A program made the translations under genes and the position numbers. From Mikania micrantha (taxonomy: Eukaryota; Streptophyta; Magnoliopsida; Asterales; Asteraceae), in NCBI GenBank assembly GCA_009363875.1, contig CM018686.1, positions 2,294,001 through 2,358,000 of the forward strand: 64,000 nt of DNA, given 5' to 3'. Shown here piece after piece: positions 19,560-31,465 of the stretch (position 1 is the stretch's first letter; every line of letters starts with the position of its first letter). The notes beneath the pieces are model-generated. The model was not told the origin of the DNA, ran no database searches, and saw only the letters and a list, made by a program, of their open reading frames with translations.

Positions 19560-22500
19560 TGTGACACCCCGTAATTTCCAGGTCAGCATCTTATTTATTT
19601 AAATGTTTATTTAAATGCATTATGTACACGTGGCACTAGAATTAGATTAATTTAGTGTGACACGTGGCACGACAGTACAAACACAGACACCTGACAAGAT
19701 AATTCGTGGAATTATCGACGAACAACACACACGTGTCAAAATACACGAACGTTGGTGAACGTCTAACACATTGTGTAGCACAACCCTCGAAACCTCACGA
19801 AACACTGTCACAAGTCAATTATGACTAATAATTGACCAATAGAGTCCAAACGACGCTCGAATGATGTTTTACAGCCGAGAAACGGGCAAGAATGGGCCAG
19901 AACAACAAAACAAGCTTATTGGGCTTGAAATTCAGGCCAGGCGGTACGCCTGACCCGAGACGCCCACGACAGGCGATACGCGCGGGACACAAAAAGGGCG
20001 CCTCATCTGACTGCCTCCGCGCGTAACGACGGGAGACACCCCCCACGTCAGGCGATACGCCTGGCTTGTCAGAGTCGCCAAACAGCTTTTTAAACCCCCA
20101 AGATCATTATCACATCTATTTTCATCATTTCTCTTGCACCCACACGCCACCCTGCGGCCATTAACGATCCAGAACCCCTGTAGCAGCTCTTGGAAGCCAT
20201 TGAAGACCCCTTTGAAGCTCAAGAACCTTGAAGGAAGTCTTCTAGATCACTACTCATCACCACCACCTTCTTGTTCTCGATCAAACCCACGAACCAGGAG
20301 GTGTAGGAGCTGCTACCATCACCATCTAAGAATCTCAGGAGCTATTGAAGGTAGTACCTTAACCCTTGTGGCCCAAAACTACCACATTTCGCACCTACAC
20401 CCTCACAAACACACATGCAAGCTTATTAGCCTTGCATGCACGAATTTCTTCTTGTTTTAATCTGGGTTTATTGATAAATCTACTGTACATGATGACCTAT
20501 GATGATAATATGATGAAATGTGATGATCTAAGATGATGGGTTTAAGCCTTGGTGCTTGAAATGATGATTTGTCACAATATATTGCCATGCATGTATGATC
20601 CATGATGTTTAGGATGATTTTAAGTATATAGAGATGTTCATAGATGACATTGATGATGATTCACATGATTAGATTTGGTTAAAATGGCTTAAATATTGAT
20701 TTTTGATAAACTTTCTATTAATAGAAACTTTTTGATTGTAAAATGATGATATGAATGATATTTGATAACATGCATGTTTAAGGATTGCTATTCAAATGTT
20801 ATTAGAATGATAATGATGTTCAAAATGTGATCTTGATAATGTTTATGGTCACTTTTGACAAAGTTACTATATTTAGTAACTTTTCGGGTCGAAATAATGA
20901 TAGGAGACGACTTGGCTATAATAGTATGTCTAAAATGATGATAGAATGACTATTATGATGATTGGTGATATAAAAATTGCTTAGAAATGTTAAGTGGTCA
21001 TTTTTATGCAAAAACCACAAAGTTACTATTTATAGTAACTTTATTTTTAGAAAAACCGACTTGCCAACGTGTTGTGTTATTTGAGCATGCTAAATGACTT
21101 ATTATGTTATGATAGGCATAATAGATGCTAAGTTAGATGGTTTCCGATGTCACGTATGCTAAAAATGGAAACTTTCCATTTTAGGAAACTTTTGTGCACT
21201 AACATGTTATAAACGACGTATGTGAACTTGTATGATAATGTGCTATGTGTTAACATGACCCCGTAGGACTATTGAACATGCTAGAACTCTAAAACCGTTA
21301 TGCTTTGTGAACTTTCTAAAAATGGAAACTTACTATAAATAGTAAGTTGTCCATAAACGCGACCTACGCGTTGTGCACACGACAAGCACTTACACGATTG
21401 TTACACGATTCACAAACCGTCACACGGTTCACCAACGGGTCGTTGACTTGACACGGTCAACTTTGGTCAAACACGGTCAACCTTGGTCAAACAAGGTCAA
21501 CTTTGGTCAAACACGGTCAACCTTGGTCAAACACGGTCAACTTTGGTCAAACATGGTCAAACACGGTCAATATGGACCAACACGAGCAAACACGGTCATT
21601 GTGGACCGACACGGGCAAACATGAACAACCAAGGGTTGTTGGACACAAACACGAGCACTAACACGAACACTAGCACGGTCACTTACACGAACTCACGTAC
21701 GGTCTACGATATAGGTTGCCGGTGACCAGCGTGCCTACTACATCAGGAGCTTACGCTTTCATTCGTTCATATCACTAAGGTGAGTTTACGGCCCCTCTTT
21801 ACTCTTTTCAAACGCTTTTAAATAGGGGGAGAATACTAGTTGCATCGAGTCAAACATTATTGCTATTACAAACATTTTTGTGTATGCTGGTTTATTGGAC
21901 AAACATTAAGTGTTGAACTCGTTACAAGCCCTCACAAAGTCTTACCGTTAATGTACAAACAACGTGGTAGATTTGGATGGATCCATTAGGGAATGACTAA
22001 CCCCACGGGGCACCATGTTGACTGAGTGTCATAACCCGTGCAAATTCTGACCTAACTTGCTATGCATACGAGGCATAGCGGAGGCAAGGACAAACAAGTC
22101 TAGTTCGGTAGTGACGCACTGACACTTTGGGCCTAGGGCTCGGTACTAACATTTGATAAACAGCATGACACACTTTTCTTACTATATGTATATCAAAACC
22201 TGTGAACTCACCAACCATTGTGTTGACACTTTTTAAACTTGTATTCTCAGGTAACTAGCATGACAGGCTCGTGGAGCAGGAAAGCACATAGGGGACATGA
22301 GCATAGGACCCCACATGCATTTGTTTTCGTGTCTTTTGAAAACAATTTGACTTTATTTTATTTAAAACGTTGTTGTATTAAACTACTTACAATTTTCGCT
22401 GTGTAAACAACCATTTTCTGCTGCATGTTATGACTTATTTATTCCGCTGCAATACTACTTTATTTCCGCTGCAAACTATTTTATCAAGTGTATGTGTCAA

Positions 22501-22612
22501 ACTTGGATTTGTAAACGCATATAGAGGTGTTCTATATGACCTTGAGCTGTGATTTTGGACACGTCACATCCACGTGGACATACGCCACGAGTGGGAAATT
22601 GGGGGTGTGACA
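19560..22612 (+). repeat. 5' LTR of gypsy element 2
   Basis: Runs from tgtgacaccccgtaatttcc to gggggtgtgaca. It contains GC-rich boxes at 19939-20062, several perfect short inverted repeats at 20713-21348 and a GGTCAA array at 21455-21570. ORFs such as 20134-20460 recur in the 3' LTR and are not supported as genes. Confidence 0.95.
21455..21570 (+). promoter_or_regulatory. Array of about 12 GGTCAA (W-box core on the reverse strand) motifs
   Basis: Tandem units of acacggtcaac and ttggtcaa place about 12 GGTCAA hexamers in 116 bp. The complement, TTGACC, is the core recognised by WRKY factors. The same array is in the 3' LTR at 30308-30423. Whether it lies upstream of the transcription start is unknown. 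Confidence 0.55.
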
Positions 22613-22615
22613 GAC

Positions 22616-22628
22616 TGGTATCAGAGCC
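22616..22628 (+). other. Primer-binding site of gypsy element 2 (initiator tRNA-Met)
   Basis: tggtatcagagcc, a perfect match to the usual plant initiator tRNA-Met site, 3 bp after the LTR. Confidence 0.93.
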
Positions 22629-22768
22629 TTGGTTATAGGGAACTAGGTTTGCATGTAGTAAACTTAGACTATAGCCATTGCTCAACTGTAGACACTACAC
22701 GTAGAACTTGCACAATGATGACATTATTACTTATCGAACTGTTGCTTACTAACTTAAAAACTAGCAGG

Positions 22769-23518
22769 ATGGCTGACAATAACACTAGCAGGAGCACCGA
22801 CCGACATCAGATCCCTGATGACATAGCTGCCGAGAGTCGGCGACGCGTCGAGAGCATCGTAGCCCAGGTCGATACCGAGATGGATCGGAGAGCTAGGGAC
22901 TCAGTACGGGCTAGGTACTGGGGATGGCTACCCGCCATCATACAGAGCTGGATCATAGAGGAGAGAGTACCACCTTACCGATATCCCGGCGACACCACTC
23001 CAGGCCATCGTTTACCACCACTCGGAGTGTCGACAGAGCAGGCGTTTGCGGCACACGTGGCTTGCACACGACAGGTGATTCGGAAGAGTAGGGAACTAAC
23101 TGATGAGTTTCGGACTCTTCGTGAGAGAAACGATCGTCTAGAAAGGCGAAACGATCAGCTAGAGGAGCGCAACAACAGACTGGAAGCCCAGATGGAGGCT
23201 CTACGACTCCAAATGTCCCAACTACTGACCGAGCATGGACAGGTCGTCGATGTCATGCAGGAACACGACGTGCGTATCACCGAGAATCGGACGGACATCA
23301 CCGAGACTCAGGCCATGGTGCAGGCCAGTGATGCCATGCTTAATGCATGGGCTGCACAGTTTATTGAGGAACCACCTCAGGAGGATGGTCCCGAGTTCGA
23401 GGCCGAGGACCTCGGAGATGAGGACCTTGATGAGGATCCTAATGAGGATCCGGAGGAGGATGATGATGACGGAGACGCTGCCAGCGATATTTCGCATGTC
23501 TCCATGGATTCTGACTAG
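22769..23518 (+). CDS. Extra ORF1 upstream of gag in gypsy element 2 (coiled coil, acidic tail)
   Basis: 249 residues from the ATG at 22769 (MADNNTSRSTD); the frame is open upstream to 22574 but that part crosses the primer-binding site, so the internal ATG is chosen. The middle, residues about 105-165, is a highly regular charged coiled coil with repeats such as ERNDRLERRNDQLEERNN. The last 45 residues are almost all Asp and Glu (DLDEDPNEDPEEDDDDGD). A Trp-rich segment, RYWGWLPAIIQSWIIEER, lies near residues 48-65. No membrane segment is present, unlike ORF1 of element 1, and the two are not clearly homologous beyond position and coiled coil. I recognise no domain. It could be a Gag partner or a regulator; neither is shown. 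Confidence 0.6.
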   Translation: MADNNTSRSTDRHQIPDDIAAESRRRVESIVAQVDTEMDRRARDSVRARYWGWLPAIIQSWIIEERVPPYRYPGDTTPGHRLPPLGVSTEQAFAAHVACTRQVIRKSRELTDEFRTLRERNDRLERRNDQLEERNNRLEAQMEALRLQMSQLLTEHGQVVDVMQEHDVRITENRTDITETQAMVQASDAMLNAWAAQFIEEPPQEDGPEFEAEDLGDEDLDEDPNEDPEEDDDDGDAASDISHVSMDSD

Positions 23519-23794
23519 AGGACTCTTTTATTTTGTATTTTTCTTATTTTTGGCCTAGACGAGCGGGATGTGCTCGAAGAACTTATCATGTATTTCCTTT
23601 TGAAATTATTGTACTTCAAGCTTATTATTAATGAGAATTATGTTTTGTCTTACTTATTACATGTTGACCATGATTGCTTGATAACATAACCTCTGACTTG
23701 ACAACTAACATGACATATGATCTGACTTCCGACACAACATCTGACTAACATTCTGACTTACTAACATTCTATCCCTTCCGTATAGAAAATATCT
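23519..23794 (+). other. Spacer between ORF1 and gag in gypsy element 2
   Basis: Non-coding. It ends in ttactaacattc followed by a pyrimidine stretch and tatag, a good 3' splice site just before the gag ATG at 23795. This would allow a spliced RNA that skips ORF1, but I see no convincing donor partner. Confidence 0.35.
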
Positions 23795-26700
23795 ATGGCG
23801 GGAAGAGGACCACATGTACGCCCTCCTAGACGAACACTGGACGCAGCCGTCATTAAGATGATGGTTGACAGACGGGTTAACAAGATACTGGCAGAGCACG
23901 AGGCACACCGCCTTGCTAGTGAAACCAGTGGCTCGAACAACGGTACTAACACTCGCCTAACATGACTAACATAGTATAGCTAACACGCTCTGACATACGA
24001 CATTGGTTTCTGACTGACAGGATCACAAGGCAACAACAACAAAGGATGTTCTTTTAAATCCTTCCTGAACTGCCACCCACACAAATTCAAGGGGACTGAG
24101 GGAGCTGTGGGGATGCTCCGCTGGATGGAGAAAGTCGAATCTGTATTCGCCATGTGCGAATGTACTGAAGAGAACCTGGTAAAGTTCGCAACTGGAACGC
24201 TGGAAGGACCAGCACTCACATGGTGGAATACCCATGTACAAACCCTGGGGTTGGACGGTGCCAACTCCATGCCATGGGCTGATTTCACCCGACTACTGCA
24301 AGAGGAATACTGTCCTCGCGATGAGATTCGGAAACTGGAAGCCGAATTCTGGGTGCACAAAATGGTGGGCTCTGAGATCGAGCAATACTGTACTCGATTC
24401 CATGAGCTGTGTAAGCTATGTCCGGCAATGGTGACGCCGGAGTACAAGAAAATCGAGCAGTTCATCAGTGGGCTGCCTGAGCAAATTCAAAGCATGGTGA
24501 CTGCGTCTGACCTCACCACCATCCAACCACTGATCAGACTGGCTCATAAACTGACTGACCAAGCTGTAGCTCAGGGCAAGCTACCAAAACGAGGCGAGCA
24601 TGTGAAGCCTCAAGAAAGCCAGAAGAGGAAGTGGGAACCCAGCCACCACCAATCTCATCAGCCCCAACAACAACAACGATCTGCACCTGCCAGAGCATTC
24701 ACTGCCACCCAATCCGATGACAAGGGGAAGGGTGTGTATCAAGGAAAATACCCGCAATGTAACGGATGCTCTTATCACCACTTCGGGCAATGCGAACGAT
24801 ATCGTTGCTTGAAGTGTGGACGACATGGTCACATGGCCAAAGACTGCAGATCCAAATTTCCCAGTAACAACAACCCTAACCACAACCAGAACAACAACCA
24901 GAACACCTCCAGAGGGTGTTATGAATGTGGAAAACCAGGCCACATGAGGAGGGACTGCCCTCAATTGAAAAAGGCCGGAGGAGGAGCGGCCAAAGGAAGA
25001 GCATTTGTGATTGGCTCGGGAGAAGCCAAGGATGACCCAAACATCGTTACCGGTACGTTTCTTTTAAATAATGTCTATGCTAGCATATTATTTGATACCG
25101 GTGCCGATAGGAGCTTTATATCTAGTGAGTTTAGCAAATTACTAGATATTACCCCAACGCCACTAGACTACAAGTATACTGTAGAGTTAGCTGACGGCAA
25201 ACTGATTGAAACACAACACATCTTCCGAGGATGCGTCATGGTTTTGGCGAATCACGAACTCGAAATCGATTTGATGCCGGTGACTCTCGGAAGTTTTGAT
25301 GTGGTCGTTGGAATGGATTGGTTATCCGCTAACCAAGCTGAAATCGTATGCAACGAGAAGATCGTACGAGTGACGTTGCAGAACGGAGAACAGATCTCGA
25401 TTCAGGGGGAAAGACGGGGAGTACCTCTGAACATCATGTCATGCATGAAGGCGAACAAGTACCTGCAAAAGGGATACACTGCCATACTAGCCCTCATCGC
25501 AGAACAACCGAAGAAGGAAAGGAAGATTGAGGACATCGCCGTAGTCTGCGATTTTCCCGAAGTGTTTCCCGAGGATCTACCTGGACTGCCTCCGAAACGA
25601 CAAGTCGAGTTCCAGATAGACCTTACACCTGGAGCAGCACCGATTGCCAAAGCTCCATACCGACTAGCACCGACTGAGATGCAGGAACTGTCTAACCAGT
25701 TGCAGGAGCTGTTAGACAAGGGATTTATCAGACCGAGCTTCTCACCTTGGGGAGCACCGGTCTTGTTTGTAAAGAAGAAAGACGGATCATTCCGTATGTG
25801 TATCGACTACAGAGAGCTGAACAAGGTGACGATCAAGAATCGATATCCCTTACCACGAATAGACGATCTATTTGACCAATTGCAAGGGTCAAGCTACTAT
25901 TCGAAGATCGATTTAAGATCGGGTTACCACCAACTAAGGATACAGGAAAACGATATCCCTAAGACTGCCTTTCGAACCCGATACGGACACTACGAATTCT
26001 TGGTTATGCCCTTCGGACTAACCAACGCACCAGCTGTATTCATGGATCTCATGAATAGAGTGTGCAAACCTTACCTTGACAAATTCGTAATAGTGTTCAT
26101 CGACGACATTCTGATCTACTCTAAGAATCAGGAAGAACATGCTGAACATCTAAGGCTAGTCTTGGAACTATTAAAGAAAGAGCAATTATATGCGAAGCTT
26201 TCAAAATGCGACTTTTGGATTCGCGAAGTCCAATTCCTTGGACACGTGGTTAATGAGCAGGGAATACACGTAGACCCAGCCAAGATAGAAGCCATCAAGA
26301 ATTGGGAAGCACCCAAGACTCCAACTGAGGTGCGGCAATTCCTTGGACTGGCCGGGTACTACCGGAGATTCATTGAAGGATTCTCGAAGATTGCCCAATC
26401 ATTGACGTCCCTGACCCATAAAGACAAAAAGTTCGATTGGGGAGACAAACAAGAAGCTGCTTTCAACCTGTTGAAGCAGAAACTATGCACTGCACCCATC
26501 CTATCCCTACCGGAAGGATGTGATGACTTCGTGGTGTATTGCGACGCTTCGAAACAAGGACTCGGTTGCGTGCTGATGCAACGCGAGAAAGTGATAGCAT
26601 ACGCTTCACGTCAACTGAAGGTGCATGAGAAGAACTACACGACTCATGACCTTGAGTTGGGAGCCGTGGTGTTTGCCTTGAAGATCTGGCGACACTACTT

Positions 26701-27169
26701 GTACGGCACGAAATGTACAATCTTTACCGATCATAAGAGCCTACAACACATCTTCGACCAGAAAGAGTTGAACATGAGACAACGAAGATGGGTTGAACTC
26801 ATAGGTGATTATGATTGCGCCATCAAGTATCATCCCGGTAAAGCCAACGTAGTGGCCGACGCGTTGAGCCGAAAAGAAACAACAAAACGCGTGCGCGCAC
26901 TACAACTTACGATCCATTCCGAACTGCCGAATCAAATTCGGATAGCACAACAGGAAGCTCTGAAAACTGAAAACCTCACTCTTGAAGCCATGCGTGGCAT
27001 GGATAAGCAAATAAAGGCAAAAGACGACAGAGCTTACTATTTAATGGATCGAATCTGGATTCCACGCTACGGAGGATTAAGAGAAGTAGTGATGGATGAA
27101 GCTCACAAGAGCCGGTATTCCGTACACCCAGGCTCTGATAAGATGTATCACGATTTGAAGACAACCTAA
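23795..27169 (+). CDS. gag-pol of gypsy element 2 (spliced; ends at a nonsense codon in integrase)
   Basis: Exon 1 is 23795-23942 (MAGRGPHVRPPRR start) and exon 2 begins at 24021. The 78-nt intron removes two stops and restores one frame into the Gag core (FLNCHPHKFKGTEG, then LRWMEKVESVF). Two zinc knuckles follow (CLKCGRHGHMAKDC, CYECGKPGHMRRDC), then protease (LFDTGADRSF), RT with FIDDILIY and RNase H with VYCDASKQGLG. The frame ends at TAA 27167-27169 inside the integrase zinc finger, where element 1 has a Tyr codon before WWP. The same frame continues to 28378. If translation cannot start at the gag ATG, the first downstream Met is at 24107. Confidence 0.88.
23943..24020 (+). other. Short intron (78 nt) inside gag of gypsy element 2
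   Basis: GT at 23943, AG at 24019-24020, branch-like ctgac within the last 12-20 nt, and in-frame stops inside. Splicing joins a G with GA to make a Gly codon and leaves the frame unchanged. Exon 1 resembles a Gag N-terminus and exon 2 starts just before the conserved Gag core, which is why I favour an intron over a broken reading frame. Confidence 0.6.
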
Positions 27170-28378
27170 TGGTGGCCAAACATGAAAGCTGAGATAGCAA
27201 CATACGTGAGTAAATGCCTAACGTGCTCAAAAGTCAAAGTTGAGTACCAGAAGCCATCAGGGTTACTTCAACAACCAGAACTACCAATGTGGAAATGGGA
27301 GCAGATTTCCATGGATTTCATCACTAAACTGCCAAAGACGGCAAGTGGTTGCGATACCATCTGGGTTATCGTAGACCGACTGACAAAGTCTGCACATTTC
27401 CTACCCATTAAGGAGACTGACAAGCTAGACAAACTCACCCGGATTTATTTAAAGGAAGTGGTCACTCGACATGGAGTGCCAATCTCCATCATATCTGATC
27501 GCGACAGTCGATTCACGTCGCATTTCTGGAAGTCCTTGCATAAGGCTTTGGGCACGAGATTGGACATGAGTACTGCTTACCACCCGCAGACGGACGGGCA
27601 AAGTGAGCGAACGATACAGACACTGGAAGACATGCTCCGGGCATGTGTCATTGACTTTGGTAGTAGCTGGGAATCTCATCTACCATTAGTTGAGTTCTCC
27701 TATAACAATAGCTACCACACTAGCATTCAAGCTGCACCATTCGAGGCACTTTACGGACGTAAGTGTCGATCACCCATCTGCTGGGCGGAAGTTGGAGACA
27801 GCCAACTGACTGGTCCAGAACTGGTGCACGAGACAACTGAGAAGATCGTGCAAATACGCAAACGAATGGCAGCAGCTCGGGACAGACAGAAAAGCTATGC
27901 CGACAAGCGACGCAAACCGTTGGAATTCCAGGTGGGGGACAGAGTGTTACTCAAGGTCTCGCCCTGGAAAGGTATCATTCGGTTTGGCAAACGAGGAAAG
28001 TTGAACCCTCGTTACATTGGACCTTTCGAGATCACCAAACGAATAGGCCCTGTAGCCTACGAACTGAACCTGCCGGTTGAACTGAGCAGTGTACACAACG
28101 TATTCCACATCTCGAATCTCAAGAAGTGCCTATCTGATGAAACACTTGTTATTCCCCTCGAGGAAATACAAATCGACGAACAATTGAACTTCGTTGAGGA
28201 ACCGGTGGAGATTATGGACCGGGAAACCAAGAAGCTCAAGCTCAGCAAGATTCCAATAGTAAAAGTGCGATGGAATTCGAGACGAGGACCGGAATTCACG
28301 TGGGAACGTGAAGACCAGATGAAACAAAAGTACCCACACCTGTTCGCGGAACAGACCAACACTGACAACACAAGTTGA
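27170..28378 (+). pseudogene. Downstream integrase and chromodomain-like part of pol, gypsy element 2
   Basis: Same frame as the upstream pol, separated only by the TAA at 27167. It contains the CX2C half of the zinc finger (CLTCSKVK), the catalytic core (MDFITKLP, IISDRDSRF, and the Glu in TLEDM) and the chromodomain-like end (PVEIMD, IPIVKVRWNSRRGPEFTW, REDQMKQKYPHLF) plus a short tail. All catalytic residues are present, so only the nonsense codon separates it from the rest. Confidence 0.9.
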
Positions 28379-28400
28379 ATTTCGGGACGAAATTCTTTCT

Positions 28401-28413
28401 AACATGGGGAGGA
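28401..28413 (+). other. Polypurine tract of gypsy element 2
   Basis: aacatggggagga immediately before the 3' LTR at 28414, with ttcgggacgaaatt upstream as in element 1. Confidence 0.85.
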
Positions 28414-31400
28414 TGTGACACCCCGTAATTTCCAGGTCAGCATCTTATTTATTTAAATGTTTATTTAAATGCATTATGTACACGTGGCACTAGAATTAGA
28501 TTAATTTAGTGTGACACGTGGCACGACAGTACAAACACAGACACCTGACAAGATAATTCGTGGAATTATCGACGAACAACACACACGTGTCAAAATACAC
28601 GAACGTTGGTGAACGTCTAACACATTGTGTAGCACAACCCTCGAAACCTCACGAAACACTGTCACAAGTCAATTATGACTAATAATTGACCAATAGAGTC
28701 CAAACGACGCTCGAATGATGTTTTACAGCCGAGAAACGGGCAAGAATGGGCCAGAACAACAAAACAAGCTTATTGGGCTTGAAATTCAGGCCAGGCGGTA
28801 CGCCTGACCCGAGACGCCCACGACAGGCGATACGCGCGGGACACAAAAAGGGCGCCTCATCTGACTGCCTCCGCGCGTAACGACGGGAGACACCCCCACG
28901 TCAGGCGATACGCCTGGCTTGTCAGAGTCGCGAAACAGCTTTTTAAACCCCCAAGATCATTATCACATCTATTTTCATCATTTCTCTTGCACCCACACGC
29001 CACCCTGCGGCCATTAACGATCCAGAACCCCTGTAGCAGCTCTTGGAAGCCATTGAAGACCCCTTTGAAGCTCAAGAACCTTGAAGGAAGTCTTCTAGAT
29101 CACTACTCATCACCACCACCTTCTTGTTCTCGATCAAACCCACGAACCAGGAGGTGTAGGAGCTGCTACCATCACCATCTAAGAATCTCAGGAGCTATTG
29201 AAGGTAGTACCTTAACCCTTGTGGCCCAAAACTACCACATTTCGCACCTACACCCTCACAAACACACATGCAAGCTTATTAGCCTTGCATGCACGAATTT
29301 CTTCTTGTTTTAATCTGGGTTTATTGATAAATCTACTGTACATGATGACCTATGATGATAATATGATGAAATGTGATGATCTAAGATGATGGGTTTAAGC
29401 CTTGGTGCTTGAAATGATGATTTGTCACAATATATTGCCATGCATGTATGATCCATGATGTTTAGGATGATTTTAAGTATATAGAGATGTTCATAGATGA
29501 CATTGATGATGATTCACATGATTAGATTTGGTTAAAATGGCTTAAATATTGATTTTTGATAAACTTTCTATTAATAGAAACTTTTTGATTGTAAAATGAT
29601 GATATGAATGATATTTGATAACATGCATGTTTAAGGATTGCTATTCAAATGTTATTAGAATGATAATGATGTTCAAAATGTGATCTTGATAATGTTTATG
29701 GTCACTTTTGACAAAGTTACTATATTTAGTAACTTTTCGGGTCGAAATAATGATAGGAGACGACTTGGCTATAATAGTATGTCTAAAATGATGATAGAAT
29801 GACTATTATGATGATTGGTGATATAAAAATTGCTTAGAAATGTTAAGTGGTCATTTTTATGCAAAAACCACAAAGTTACTATTTATAGTAACTTTATTTT
29901 TAGAAAAACCGACTTGCCAACGTGTTGTGTTATTTGAGCATGCTAAATGACTTATTATGTTATGATAGGCATAATAGATGCTAAGTTAGATGGTTTCCGA
30001 TGTCACGTATGCTAAAAATGGAAACTTTCCATTTTAGGAAACTTTTGTGCACTAACATGTTATAAACGACGTATGTGAACTTGTATGATAATGTGCTATG
30101 TGTTAACATGACCCCGTAGGACTATTGAACATGCTAGAACTCTAAAACCGTTATGCTTTGTGAACTTTCTAAAAATGGAAACTTACTATAAATAGTAAGT
30201 TGTCCATAAACGCGACCTACGCGTTGTGCACACGACAAGCACTTACACGATTGTTACACGATTCACAAACCGTCACACGGTTCACCAACGGGTCGTTGAC
30301 TTGACACGGTCAACTTTGGTCAAACACGGTCAACCTTGGTCAAACAAGGTCAACTTTGGTCAAACACGGTCAACCTTGGTCAAACACGGTCAACTTTGGT
30401 CAAACATGGTCAAACACGGTCAATATGGACCAACACGAGCAAACACGGTCATTGTGGACCGACACGGGCAAACATGAACAACCAAGGGTTGTTGGACACA
30501 AACACGAGCACTAACACGAACACTAGCACGGTCACTTACACGAACTCACGTACGGTCTACGATATAGGTTGCCGGTGACCAGCGTGCCTACTACATCAGG
30601 AGCTTACGCTTTCATTCGTTCATATCACTAAGGTGAGTTTACGGCCCCTCTTTACTCTTTTCAAACGCTTTTAAATAGGGGGAGAATACTAGTTGCATCG
30701 AGTCAAACATTATTGCTATTACAAACATTTTTGTGTATGCTGGTTTATTGGACAAACATTAAGTGTTGAACTCGTTACAAGCCCTCACAAAGTCTTACCG
30801 TTAATGTACAAACAACGTGGTAGATTTGGATGGATCCATTAGGGAATGACTAACCCCACGGGGCACCATGTTGACTGAGTGTCATAACCCGTGCAAATTC
30901 TGACCTAACTTGCTATGCATACGAGGCATAGCGGAGGCAAGGACAAACAAGTCTAGTTCGGTAGTGACGCACTGACACTTTGGGCCTAGGGCTCGGTACT
31001 AACATTTGATAAACAGCATGACACACTTTTCTTACTATATGTATATCAAAACCTGTGAACTCACCAACCATTGTGTTGACACTTTTTAAACTTGTATTCT
31101 CAGGTAACTAGCATGACAGGCTCGTGGAGCAGGAAAGCACATAGGGGACATGAGCATAGGACCCCACATGCATTTGTTTTCGTGTCTTTTGAAAACAATT
31201 TGACTTTATTTTATTTAAAACGTTGTTGTATTAAACTACTTACAATTTCCGCTGTGTAAACAATCATTTTCTGCTGCATGTTATGACTTATTTATTCCGC
31301 TGCAATACTACTTTATTTCCGCTGCAAACTATTTTATCAAGTGTATGTGTCAAACTTGGATTTGTAAACGCATATAGAGGTGTTCTATATGACCTTGAGC

Positions 31401-31465
31401 TGTGATTCTGGACACGTCACATCCATGTGGACATACGCCACGAGTGGGAAATTGGGGGTGTGACA
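28414..31465 (+). repeat. 3' LTR of gypsy element 2
   Basis: 3052 bp, one base shorter than the 5' LTR (one C fewer near 28896). Other differences I found are single substitutions near 28933, 31249, 31263, 31408 and 31426. Followed by aagat, the target duplication. Confidence 0.95.

Larger units (their letters stand above)
19560..31465 (+). mobile_element. Ty3/gypsy LTR retrotransposon 2 (chromovirus, Tekay-like), near-intact
   Basis: 11,906 bp with LTRs of 3053 and 3052 bp and target duplication aagat at 19555-19559 and 31466-31470. I find only about six differences between the LTRs, so it is very young. Its LTRs are unrelated to those of element 1 at most positions, though both share GC-rich boxes, the primer site and the gtgtgaca terminus. 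The internal part holds an extra ORF, a gag with a short intron and a pol with one nonsense codon. Confidence 0.95.

Noticed and set aside
20134..20460. 108-residue ORF repeated at 28987-29313
   Set aside because: Within the LTRs of gypsy element 2; low-complexity and without recognisable domain. Conservation is explained by LTR identity.
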